Assembly (NCBI RefSeq): GCF_003144405.1
Contig: NZ_PENW01000027.1
Location: forward strand, 26,667-80,754
DNA: 54,088 nucleotides
Source: Proteus cibi
GTDB lineage: Bacteria > Pseudomonadota > Gammaproteobacteria > Enterobacterales > Enterobacteriaceae
Direction: 5' to 3'
The notes under the pieces were generated by a model. It made no database searches. It saw nothing but the letters and a program-made list of their open reading frames with translations, and was not told the origin of the DNA. A program made the position numbers and the translations under genes. Numbering within the stretch: the stretch's first letter is position 1; every line of letters starts with the position of its first letter. This document shows positions 27,330 to 36,115 of the stretch, in pieces.

Positions 27330-28000
27330 TCCAGATTAAAGTATCAATATTAATTTCGCAGTATCAACGAGGAAATGAAACAATAATAATAGGATGGTTT
27401 ATACATTTTCTAATGTTCAGCATTACGTTACAAAATAACTAATCGTATCGCTATAAACAAAATATTAATATAATGTTAATTTATATTTAACATCTATAAT
27501 CATATTAATCAATTATTACTATTTTATATTTAATTATTTTAATAAGTAAACAAAGAAGAACTGTTTAATAATTTTGATCTCTATCATAGTTATGAGAATA
27601 AATAAAAAGTAGCTAGTAAAAAACACTTAATAGTTATTACTTAATGATAATTACGTACGTTTTCTATAAGTTAGAATAAGTTAATATTTAAATTTAAATA
27701 ACTATATTTTAATAAAAACAAAAACGTATCTTTACTTTATGTTATGTTTCCTAAGCTTATAAATTTATTTTTATTTAGTTGTGTAATAGGTATATATAAC
27801 TAAATAACTTACTTTTTATTTATAAAGTCATCATTTTTCATCATCATTTTACCCCTATCAACTTACTTACTTCATAAGTATTATTTTATTGTTGTGCTAC
27901 GCTTTAAATAGGATTAGTAAATATGTTTTATTACTTGTTCTTAATAAGGAAATATAACTAATCTATAAATGAAGTTCATCTAAAAACAAAAGGTGACAAT
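27330..28000. other. Long AT-rich region upstream of the fimbrial operon
   Basis: About 670 bases with no supported gene. It must hold the fimbrial promoter and control sites. I looked for long inverted repeats that would mark an invertible promoter, as in the mrp operon of Proteus, and saw none; no recombinase gene is present in the window. The extreme AT content is what H-NS prefers, which is inference. Confidence 0.5.
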
Positions 28001-28552
28001 ATGTCTTTAATTAAAAAAGTTGCTCCATTTATTGTAATGTCAGGCTTTTTAGTAGCTGGTAATGCAATAGCGCAAACACAGGGTACAACTGTGACATTTG
28101 AAGCATTAATTCGTGCCGCAAGTTGTGATGTTTCTTCGACAACTGAAGGTTCCAGAATTGACTGGGGAACCTTTACGAGTGCTGATGTAGCTAGTAAAAA
28201 CGTGGGCGACAAATTGGGTGAAGACAAAACATTTAATTTAGAACTCACTAACTGTTCCGCTCCATTGGCCGCCGATGGCACCATCAATCTATATGCTCGT
28301 GGTAATAAATCAAATTTTGATGCTGAAATGTTTGCTAACCCAACAGCGCGTTCTTTGGCGGTTAAATTATTAGCAACATCGAAGAATGTATTAGTTGTCC
28401 CTAACGTAGAAACAGGTTTGAAATTAGGTACTGAGATTGTTCAAGGTGGTAATGCAACAATTCCTATGACTGCTGGACTTTATTTAACTACAGGTAAAGT
28501 TGATCGAGATGAATTAAAAGTACCAGTAACATTTACTGTGGCTTATAACTAA
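28001..28552 (+). CDS. Major fimbrial subunit (type 1-like pilin)
   Basis: A 183-residue pilin with signal peptide (likely cleavage NAIA/Q, 24/25) and the N-terminal donor strand region (TTVTFEALIRAASC). The first Cys is at residue 42 and pairs with the Cys of LTNCSA. The typical end is VTFTVAYN with the penultimate Tyr. AAGGTGA lies before the ATG. First gene of the operon and followed by a strong hairpin, as expected for the most abundant subunit. Confidence 0.88.
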   Translation: MSLIKKVAPFIVMSGFLVAGNAIAQTQGTTVTFEALIRAASCDVSSTTEGSRIDWGTFTSADVASKNVGDKLGEDKTFNLELTNCSAPLAADGTINLYARGNKSNFDAEMFANPTARSLAVKLLATSKNVLVVPNVETGLKLGTEIVQGGNATIPMTAGLYLTTGKVDRDELKVPVTFTVAYN

Positions 28553-28570
28553 TTCTACTTAAACTAATTA

Positions 28571-28597
28571 AGAGACTCTGTTTATAACAGGGTCTCT
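28571..28597 (+). terminator. Strong hairpin between the major pilin and chaperone genes
   Basis: AGAGACTCTGTT pairs with AACAGGGTCTCT (12 bp with one G-U) around a TAT loop. The T tail is weak (CTTTC). Such hairpins stabilise pilin mRNA or cause partial termination, giving more pilin than downstream products. Confidence 0.7.
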
Positions 28598-28612
28598 CTT
28601 TCAAAGAGAGTT

Positions 28613-29314
28613 ATGATGATTAATATTACAGATAAAATAGCAAAATTTTTTGTTGTATTACTAATGATAATCTCTCCTCTGGCATATTCTAAGGGTGTCG
28701 GATTAGATGCCACTAGGATTATTTATCCTGAGAATGAAAAAAGTGTTGGAATAGTGGTTCGTAACCAAGAGCCTAATATTAACTACTTAGTTCAAGCCTT
28801 TATTACATCAAATGAATATCCAATTACTTTTGAAGTAACGCCTCCTATTTTTAGACTTAATAGTGCCTCTAGGCATGAAGTAAAAATCTATGCAAAAAGT
28901 AATGAATTAGCTAAAGACAGAGAAAGCGTATTTTATTTCCATGCAAAGATGATCCCAGGACAAGCAGGTAAAACCGATAATTTAGGTATAAGTGTTGGTT
29001 TCGATAATGTTATTAAATTATTTTATCGCCCAAATAACTTACCTATGACTTCTGATGAAGCTCAAGCAAAATTAAGTTTTAGTGTAGAGGGAAAACAATT
29101 AAAAGTGACCAACAACTCTCCTTATTATATTAACTTTGCTGGTTTTTCAGTTAATAACATCAAACTTGATGTTAGCTTAGCAAACAATAATGCAATGATA
29201 GCACCTTATAGCTCAATCAAATATTTTCTACCGACAGGTGTGACGAAAGGAAACATTCACTGGCGTACTATTGATGACTTGGGTGGATATAATGAATTTT
29301 CAGCTAAATTTTAG
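28613..29314 (+). CDS. Fimbrial chaperone 1 (PapD-like)
   Basis: A 233-residue periplasmic chaperone with signal peptide and two immunoglobulin-like domains. The family anchor residues are present: Arg35 in GLDATRIIYPE, and the Lys in VIKLFYRPNNLP. It should complete pilin folds by donor-strand complementation and deliver them to the usher. AGAGAG lies just before the ATG pair at 28613/28616. The end of the gene overlaps the next pilin gene by 23 bases. Confidence 0.9.
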   Translation: MMINITDKIAKFFVVLLMIISPLAYSKGVGLDATRIIYPENEKSVGIVVRNQEPNINYLVQAFITSNEYPITFEVTPPIFRLNSASRHEVKIYAKSNELAKDRESVFYFHAKMIPGQAGKTDNLGISVGFDNVIKLFYRPNNLPMTSDEAQAKLSFSVEGKQLKVTNNSPYYINFAGFSVNNIKLDVSLANNNAMIAPYSSIKYFLPTGVTKGNIHWRTIDDLGGYNEFSAKF

Positions 29315-29846
29315 TCACTATTTATGTGGGATTGTTTTATTGGCGCTGACGAGCTCTGGATATAGTGCAGTAAATTCAGACGCCGTGTTAATTGTTAAAG
29401 GTAAAGTCACTAGGGGGACTTGTGCCTTTACTTTATCAGATCAAACAGTGAAATTTTCTAAGCCTATTTTAGTGGAGAATGTTGTTGAAATAGGTGAAAA
29501 AGATGAAAACAAATTACCATTTACGGTCGAGTATAACTGCCAAGAGTTTTCAGATGAAACACCCGATATGGAAGTCATAATTAAAGCAGGCGCCGGAACT
29601 CAAATTACGAATAATAAAATATCACCAGTCACCAATATAACAAATTCAAGTTTTGCACTTTATGACTGTAAAAGTAGCAACTGTTCATTAGTGAATTTTA
29701 ACGCAGGTGTGAGCTCTGTGTTTATTCAAACTGGTAACGGAACAAAAAATAAAGATTTTCAGGTCGAAGTGGTAAAAAAAGACACTTCAACGGCTAAACC
29801 AGGGGCTTTAAAAGCAATATTAGCACTGACATTGGTACAACCTTGA
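29292..29846 (+). CDS. Minor fimbrial subunit 1
   Basis: A 184-residue exported protein with signal peptide (MNFQLNFSHYLCGIVLLALT), an early Cys (VTRGTCAFTL) and a second Cys (EYNCQEF), plus an extra Cys pair (YDCKSSNC). I start it at ATG 29292, which has GGGTGG ahead and lies inside the end of the chaperone gene. A fimbrial fold is likely, but the C-terminal end LALTLVQP is not the classical one. It could be an adaptor or minor pilin. Confidence 0.72.
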   Translation: MNFQLNFSHYLCGIVLLALTSSGYSAVNSDAVLIVKGKVTRGTCAFTLSDQTVKFSKPILVENVVEIGEKDENKLPFTVEYNCQEFSDETPDMEVIIKAGAGTQITNNKISPVTNITNSSFALYDCKSSNCSLVNFNAGVSSVFIQTGNGTKNKDFQVEVVKKDTSTAKPGALKAILALTLVQP

Positions 29847-29856
29847 GAAGATAAAA

Positions 29857-30399
29857 ATGAAGATAGTTCTATTAAAAAGAAAGATTTTAAGTTTATTTAT
29901 CTTGATGTTGTCTTTTATTAGCTTTGATGTGCAAAGCGTTGAATTTGAATTCAAAGTGACTGTTGATAAACAAACTTGCAAATTGTCGGTTACTGGAACC
30001 AGTAACAATGAAGTTGATTTTGGTAGCATTCAAGCCTCTAAAATCAAAAATAATTTAGTGGACCCTATCCCAATTAAATTATTACTTACAGATTGTAAAA
30101 CAGATGATTTCTCTGATACCTACGTAAAAATGGCAGCAAAATCCACATTGAACACAGTCACGTTTAATGACGATATAACGAAAAGCTTTGGTATTCGGGT
30201 ATCAGAAAGTGAAACGGCAACTCAATCAAATAATGATGCTGATTTTATTAAATCAGGTGACACTGTTTGGACGAATATTGATAAAAATAATTTAGAAAAG
30301 AAACTTTATACTTATGTTAAATGTAAAACGGGAACTGCCTGTGAACCAGAAGCGGGTGAATTTTTTTCTACATTAACATTTTCATATTATGTTGATTAA
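29857..30399 (+). CDS. Minor fimbrial subunit 2
   Basis: A 180-residue exported protein with signal peptide (cleavage around VQS/VE). FKVTVDKQTCKLSVTG gives the first Cys strand, LLTDCKT the second, and the end FSTLTFSYYVD is pilin-like. An additional Cys pair (VKCKTGTAC) occurs late, as in the preceding subunit. It starts 10 bases after that gene and is followed closely by chaperone 2. Confidence 0.75.
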   Translation: MKIVLLKRKILSLFILMLSFISFDVQSVEFEFKVTVDKQTCKLSVTGTSNNEVDFGSIQASKIKNNLVDPIPIKLLLTDCKTDDFSDTYVKMAAKSTLNTVTFNDDITKSFGIRVSESETATQSNNDADFIKSGDTVWTNIDKNNLEKKLYTYVKCKTGTACEPEAGEFFSTLTFSYYVD

Positions 30400-30407
30400 T
30401 AGCTGAA

Positions 30408-31103
30408 ATGAAAAATTTAATAAGAGATATCATATTAACTTTTACTTTGTTTATGACAAGTTTTGGGGCTTATACACAAGGTGTTAGCTTAGGCAAAACG
30501 CGGGTTATTTTTAGTGAAAGCTATAGTGAAAGTGTCACTATCACCAATGATGATAATAAGCCTTACTTAATACAAGCCGGTGTAACGACGGATCTTGATG
30601 GTAATTTATCCCCTCATTTTATTGTTACACCGCCTATATTTCGGCTAGAAAATAAAAGCACATCGTCAATGCGAATTTTATTAAAAGATGTTGTTTCTTT
30701 ACCTAATGATAAAGAATCACTTTTTTACTTGAATACAAAGATTATTCCTTCAACGGAAAAGAATAATCCAGATGATGAGATCTCTAAATTAGTTTTAATT
30801 ACAAGTTTCGTTATTAAAGTTATTTATCGACCTGATTCTTTAAGTAAACCTACTGATATTGATTACAGAAAAATAAAACTACAAAATCAAGGAAAAAACT
30901 GGTCTTTTAATAACCCAACACCTTATTACTTTACATTAACAAAAATAACATTAAATAAAGAGAAATATAGTAAAAGCATCATTATTGCACCTTATTCTCA
31001 AACGAGAGTAGATGTTAACAATATTAATAAAGCAAGCTGGTTTTTTATTAATGACTATGGGGAGTTATCGAAAGAATTTCATTATAAGGATGTGGATAAA
31101 TGA
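30408..31103 (+). CDS. Fimbrial chaperone 2 (PapD-like)
   Basis: A 231-residue periplasmic chaperone: signal peptide, then GVSLGKTRVIFSES with the anchor Arg, and VIKVIYRPDSLSKP with the anchor Lys. Both anchor residues that hold the pilin C terminus are present, so it looks functional. It starts 8 bases after minor subunit 2 and overlaps chaperone 3 by an ATGA junction. It is clearly diverged from chaperone 1. Confidence 0.87.
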   Translation: MKNLIRDIILTFTLFMTSFGAYTQGVSLGKTRVIFSESYSESVTITNDDNKPYLIQAGVTTDLDGNLSPHFIVTPPIFRLENKSTSSMRILLKDVVSLPNDKESLFYLNTKIIPSTEKNNPDDEISKLVLITSFVIKVIYRPDSLSKPTDIDYRKIKLQNQGKNWSFNNPTPYYFTLTKITLNKEKYSKSIIIAPYSQTRVDVNNINKASWFFINDYGELSKEFHYKDVDK

Positions 31104-31837
31104 TCACTAAAAATAAAATAATTTACTTATTTATATCAATAATGGCTTTGTGTTATAGCCAAGTGATACAGGCTACAGAAAATGCTTTTCAATTTTCATT
31201 GCAAAGAATGACATATAATGAAGGCAGTAAGAGTATTTCTCTTGGATTAAGAAATAATGAAAATTCTCCTTATCTTGTGCAAGCAGGAATGAAATGGTTA
31301 GATGAATCATCAGGTATTCAACTCATTGATAAAAAAGAAAATACACCTTTTATTATTACTCCTCTATTAGAAAAAATAGAGCCAGCGGAATATTATGATT
31401 GGCTTATCAAATTTACAGGCTCTGATACTCTTCCAACAGATAGAGAGTCTGTTTACATTGCTCAGTTTCGTTTAATTCCTTCTACATCTGCTGAAAAAGT
31501 CGATGTACAAGTTAATGTTATTCGTGCATTAAACTTTAAAGTTTATTATCGCCCTAAGGCATTGAATGGCATAAAAATAGAAAGTGTTGAGAATAAATTA
31601 TCATTCTCTATTTCAGAGAATAAATTGATAGCAAAAAATGACTCTCCTATATACCTTGCATTTAACTCAATAAAAGTTAATGAAAAGGAAATAGAGCTTC
31701 AAGAACTTTCGAAAAATGTTCCACCTTTTGGTACACAAGAATATTTTTTTTCAGGTGAGCATGTAAATAAAATCAGTTGGCAGATATTAGATGAATATTT
31801 ATTTCCTTTGGATGAAAAAACAAAAAAATTTAAATGA
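31100..31837 (+). CDS. Fimbrial chaperone 3 (PapD-like, divergent)
   Basis: A 245-residue chaperone: signal peptide, FQFSLQRMTYNEGSKSISL with the anchor Arg, PYLVQAGMKW, and NFKVYYRPKALNG with the anchor Lys. The insert between domains and the low similarity to chaperones 1 and 2 suggest a special client, such as the tip protein. It overlaps chaperone 2 by four bases and lies 49 bases before the usher. Confidence 0.85.
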   Translation: MITKNKIIYLFISIMALCYSQVIQATENAFQFSLQRMTYNEGSKSISLGLRNNENSPYLVQAGMKWLDESSGIQLIDKKENTPFIITPLLEKIEPAEYYDWLIKFTGSDTLPTDRESVYIAQFRLIPSTSAEKVDVQVNVIRALNFKVYYRPKALNGIKIESVENKLSFSISENKLIAKNDSPIYLAFNSIKVNEKEIELQELSKNVPPFGTQEYFFSGEHVNKISWQILDEYLFPLDEKTKKFK

Positions 31838-31886
31838 GTTACAAGAATATTGACAGTTTATCTGCTAAATAATTTAGAGTGTAAAA

Positions 31887-34469
31887 ATGAAAAAACCAAT
31901 GACAATATTCAGATATAGCTTTTTTACATCACTTATTTTTTTCTCTTTAGGCGCATTCGCTGAAGATTATTTTGATCCTGCATTACTCGATGGACAATTA
32001 GGCATTCCTAGTGATATCGATTTAAGCCAATTCTCAAGTAAAGATGCATTGCCAGAAGGGAAGGTTATTTTAACGGTTTATGTGAATAATAGTAACCGAG
32101 GCGAAACCTCAATTCATCTTGTAAAAGGTACTGATAATAAAGTTGTCCCTGAAATTACCCCTGCATTATTAAAATCATTAGGTGTCAAAGTTGAAAATGT
32201 GCCTAATTTAAATAAATTGGGGAATGATGAAGTTATTACTGATCTGACACAATATATTCCTGACGCATCAGTTAAAGTGAATTTGTCCGAATTAAAACTA
32301 GTCACCAGTTTCCCTCAAATAGTGATGTCCACAGATGCGATGGGTTATATCGATCCTGAGGTTATAGATAGTGGCGTTACAGCAATGTTTGTCAATTATA
32401 TGTTTAGTGGAGGTCATTCATCTAATGACAGTTCCTCTTTCAATGACATTAATAATGGGAAGTTAAAGAACGATAACTTTTTTGCTCAATTTAGAGCGGG
32501 TTTTAATTACGATGAATGGCGTTTACGCTCAACAATGACACACACTTACGCTAGAAATTCTGATGACAAAGAAGCAACTAGCGATAACAGTACAAAATTT
32601 ACCAATACCTATCTTTCGCGGAATCTTTCCTCTATTCGTTCAGAATTTATTGTAGGTGAAACCACATCTGGTAATGAAGTCTTTGATGGGATACCAATGA
32701 AAGGGATACGTTTGCTTTCTAATGAGCAAATGCTACCAACCAGCCTGCAAGGGTTTGCGCCAGATATTAATGGTATTGCTCAATCGAATGCTAAAGTAAC
32801 AGTGAAGCAAAATGGCAATATTATTTACCAAACCTATGTTGCACCAGGAGCTTTTAAACTCACTGACCTTTATGCTAGTGGCTCTGGTGGTAATTTAGAT
32901 GTCACTATTACAGAAGAGAATGGCGCTGAACGTACCTTTACTGTTGCGTTTTCATCATTACCGGTGATGTTAAGGTCGGGAGGATGGAAATATGAGTTAA
33001 GTGCAGGTCGATTTGATGGGGGAACAACGGTCGATTCCAAAAAAGCAGATTTTGTTTTAGCGAGCGGAGTATATGGTTTTCCTCATGATGTCACTCTTTA
33101 TGGTGGTGTGTTAGGCGCAAAAGATTATTTTTCTATTGTTTCAGGTGTTGGGGTTTCACTCGGCGATTTTGGGGCAATTTCAACAGATATTACGCATGCC
33201 CATGCAAAGTTTGATTCAATGGGTTCTCAAGATGGGCAATCATATCGATTCCGTTATTCAAAAAACATGACAACAACAGGAACCTCTGTTGATTTAACTG
33301 CATTACGTTTTTCAACCAAACACTATTATGATTTTAACCAATTTAATACGGCAGATTACCAATTAAAAGAAGGAACATCTCCTTGGTTAGGTGAACGAGA
33401 AAAGAGTCGTTTTACCACATCACTTTCTCAAACTTTAGGAAATTACGGCAGTATTTATCTGTCAGGTAGTTACTATAATTATTGGGAACAAGATGAAAAA
33501 GTCACACAATTAACAACAGGCTATAACGGCTATCTAAAAGGGGTTAGTTTCGGGATCAACTACAGTATTGACCGGATAAAATCAAAAGATAGCTGGCCGG
33601 AAAATAGACAAATTAACTTTAACGTTAATATTCCATTTAGTCTCTTTAGCAATAATCCGATGGCGAGTAATTTTAACAGTACTTATATGTTAACTCATGA
33701 TAATCATGGGCGTACAAACCAACAAGTTGGATTATCCGGAAGCGCTTTTGACAACGCATTATCCTACGGTGTTGCACAATCTTGGGCGAACCAAAATCAA
33801 CCTAATAATGGTTCTTTATATGCAAACTACTCTGGTAATTATGGCACGAGTTCGCTGAATTATAACTATTCAAGTGATTATTACAGTGTGAATGGCAGTA
33901 TGAATGGGGGGATACTTCTCCATTCTGGTGGTGTTTTATTAGGTAGAAGTATGGGTAATAGCATGGCGATTATTGAAGCTCAAGGCGCCAAAGGAACTGA
34001 GCTAAATTCGGGCAATGGTGCAATCAATCGTCAAGGGTATGCTTTATCTCCATATTTATCTGAATATCGAGAAAATACGGTTGGATTAAACGTCAATACA
34101 TTACCTGACAACGTTACATTAAGAACAACCTCTCAAAATGTTGTGCCTACGAAAGGGGCTATTGTGAAAGTTGTCTTCAAAACAAAAATTGGTTTTCAAG
34201 CCATCCTCAATATTAATCATAGTCAGGGTATTGTGCCATTTGGTGCTATTGCCACATTAATAGATAAAGAAAATCCTAATGAGATTAATACGGGAATTGT
34301 TGGTGATAACGGACAGCTTTATATGAGTGGATTACCTTCAGATGGAAAACTGTTAATCAAATGGGGTAATAGAAATCAACAAAGTTGCAATATTTCATAT
34401 CAAGGATTGGGTGATATTGAGGTGAATAGTAAGCAACCAATAAGAACAATGTCGCTTTCTTGTGAATAA
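31887..34469 (+). CDS. Fimbrial outer-membrane usher
   Basis: An 860-residue usher of the PapC/FimD superfamily. Signal peptide (cleavage near AFA/ED), N-terminal chaperone-binding domain (EDYFDPALLDGQLGIPSDID), 24-strand barrel with plug, and two C-terminal domains. It ends with a Cys pair (QSCNIS ... SLSCE). It forms the pore where pilins are assembled. The only usher of the operon, so all three chaperones should serve it. Confidence 0.92.
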   Translation: MKKPMTIFRYSFFTSLIFFSLGAFAEDYFDPALLDGQLGIPSDIDLSQFSSKDALPEGKVILTVYVNNSNRGETSIHLVKGTDNKVVPEITPALLKSLGVKVENVPNLNKLGNDEVITDLTQYIPDASVKVNLSELKLVTSFPQIVMSTDAMGYIDPEVIDSGVTAMFVNYMFSGGHSSNDSSSFNDINNGKLKNDNFFAQFRAGFNYDEWRLRSTMTHTYARNSDDKEATSDNSTKFTNTYLSRNLSSIRSEFIVGETTSGNEVFDGIPMKGIRLLSNEQMLPTSLQGFAPDINGIAQSNAKVTVKQNGNIIYQTYVAPGAFKLTDLYASGSGGNLDVTITEENGAERTFTVAFSSLPVMLRSGGWKYELSAGRFDGGTTVDSKKADFVLASGVYGFPHDVTLYGGVLGAKDYFSIVSGVGVSLGDFGAISTDITHAHAKFDSMGSQDGQSYRFRYSKNMTTTGTSVDLTALRFSTKHYYDFNQFNTADYQLKEGTSPWLGEREKSRFTTSLSQTLGNYGSIYLSGSYYNYWEQDEKVTQLTTGYNGYLKGVSFGINYSIDRIKSKDSWPENRQINFNVNIPFSLFSNNPMASNFNSTYMLTHDNHGRTNQQVGLSGSAFDNALSYGVAQSWANQNQPNNGSLYANYSGNYGTSSLNYNYSSDYYSVNGSMNGGILLHSGGVLLGRSMGNSMAIIEAQGAKGTELNSGNGAINRQGYALSPYLSEYRENTVGLNVNTLPDNVTLRTTSQNVVPTKGAIVKVVFKTKIGFQAILNINHSQGIVPFGAIATLIDKENPNEINTGIVGDNGQLYMSGLPSDGKLLIKWGNRNQQSCNISYQGLGDIEVNSKQPIRTMSLSCE

Positions 34470-34508
34470 GAAATGCCAATCCTGATTTAATTGATAGGAT
34501 GCACTAAT

Positions 34509-35669
34509 ATGAAAATTCGTACACGGGTAATGACATCACTGGCTTGCGTATTAGCTATACCTATATTTCCTACTTTTGCTGCAACAGAGATGGGGGCAAT
34601 GACATTAAGTTTAACGGGTGTTATTGATATGAATGTTAATACATCACAGAATCAGTTAGTGACAGGAACATTAACGGGTCAAACTTATTTCTCAGCGACG
34701 CCTATTTATTCTCAGAATCAATCAAGTTCATGGAGTAGTAAGTACGCCATTATTTCGTTGAGTCAACAAAACTATCAATGTAATGCTAATTTTGTTTCGA
34801 TAGTACCCTCTCAATCAAATACTTATGGTTTAAAACTCACGCATTCAAGTAATCCAGCCACATCCGTATATGTCACACCTAAGCTTAATTATTCTGTTGA
34901 GCTATACAAATTCGGTGATAAATACCAAAGTGTATATGCAGGTCAATTTTTCCAAGTTAATCCAGGTGTAATAGATAAAGAAACACCAAATTATAAAGTG
35001 TGTTACGTTCCAACTGTGAATGCTGTTGTTCCTGGTGGAGGAACCAAAATTGTGAGTATAAAAAGCCCAGGTTCACTTCCTATTTATATCGATAATAATT
35101 TAACACCAGGAACATTGACCTACCAAGGCACACCTTTTTTTGTTGGTAGTTTTGGTGGAACCAACTCAGCGGACTATTACCTAAAAGTAAATGTAACAGC
35201 AAATATTAAAGTTAAGCGTTCATGTGCGATCACCGGTGTCACTAATCAGCAATTTAATGAAAATATGACACATACTAATGAGATCATTCGTGATTCCACC
35301 TTTACCTTATCCTGTGGTGGATTAGGCAATCCTGTCAATATATCTGCTGTGGTGAAAGAGGGAACCGCTGATGCAACAGATCCCAGAAAACTGGTGTTAG
35401 CACCCATAAATGGTACGGTTTCGGATAAAAAGCCATGGGTAATGGGGTTGCCTTATTTGCAACAAAGTGCACCGCCTTTAACATGTAATGATACTCAGAA
35501 TGCTAAATTATTAAGATTTGATAATACGGATTTAGAATTAACAGGCACTAATGTGGGAAAAAATGAGCCAAAAGCATTTGGAATACGTTGGGCACTTTGT
35601 AAACCGGATGGCACAAAAGCAGGCGAATATCGTGGAAAAGTCGATGTGAATATTTTTGTGCGTGGATAA
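34509..35669 (+). CDS. Fimbrial tip protein / probable adhesin
   Basis: A 386-residue exported protein, twice pilin size: signal peptide (cleavage near TFA/AT), an N-terminal domain of about 200 residues rich in Ser, Thr and Gln, and a C-terminal pilin-like domain starting near IKVKRSCAITGV. I start it at ATG 34509 (MKIRTRVMTSLACVL), where AGGA lies upstream. Two-domain tip adhesins have this layout. The receptor is unknown. The last gene of the operon. Confidence 0.78.
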   Translation: MKIRTRVMTSLACVLAIPIFPTFAATEMGAMTLSLTGVIDMNVNTSQNQLVTGTLTGQTYFSATPIYSQNQSSSWSSKYAIISLSQQNYQCNANFVSIVPSQSNTYGLKLTHSSNPATSVYVTPKLNYSVELYKFGDKYQSVYAGQFFQVNPGVIDKETPNYKVCYVPTVNAVVPGGGTKIVSIKSPGSLPIYIDNNLTPGTLTYQGTPFFVGSFGGTNSADYYLKVNVTANIKVKRSCAITGVTNQQFNENMTHTNEIIRDSTFTLSCGGLGNPVNISAVVKEGTADATDPRKLVLAPINGTVSDKKPWVMGLPYLQQSAPPLTCNDTQNAKLLRFDNTDLELTGTNVGKNEPKAFGIRWALCKPDGTKAGEYRGKVDVNIFVRG

Positions 35670-35695
35670 AGATAATAGCCCTAGTAAAGAAAAAT

Positions 35696-35729
35696 AAAAG
35701 TGGATCATAGGGTTCACTTTTATTTTTTT
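35696..35729 (+). terminator. Terminator after the fimbrial operon
   Basis: AAAAGTGGA (35696-35704) pairs with TTCACTTTT (35713-35721, one G-U), followed by ATTTTTTT. Confidence 0.75.
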
Positions 35730-36115
35730 ATGAAAAACATTTTTATTTCTATTTATTTAATTTAAGATCTTATTTTAAATCGAATAAATATTTCAAAAGT
35801 AAATTAATTATTTTAAATTTATCTTTCTAAGCTAAATGAATGATCGTGGTTTAATTTTAAATACAATTTATTTTAATTTTTATAGTTTATTAAGGCTTAC
35901 ATTAATAAATTTATTAAGTGATTTTTGTTATTATATAAGGCTGATTTTTTAACCTAGGCTGATTTTTTTAATCTTTATATTGCTGAAATTGCGTTATTTT
36001 ATTTGTTATTCAATTTCTAATATTTACTTTACATTTTTTAATATCAATAATATTCAAGATTAGATGTATCCTAAATAAATACAATTAAAAACACAGATTC
36101 TGTTTATTACATAAT
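35730..36115. other. AT-rich region upstream of cdiB
   Basis: About 390 bases with no supported gene; expected to hold the promoter of the cdiBAI operon. A 13-base phrase is nearly repeated around 35940-35965 (GGCTGATTTTTT twice, 21 bases apart). No operator could be named. Confidence 0.45.

Noticed and set aside
27330-28000. Invertible promoter element before the fimbrial operon
   Set aside because: No long inverted repeats were found by eye and no recombinase gene is near, unlike the mrp operon.
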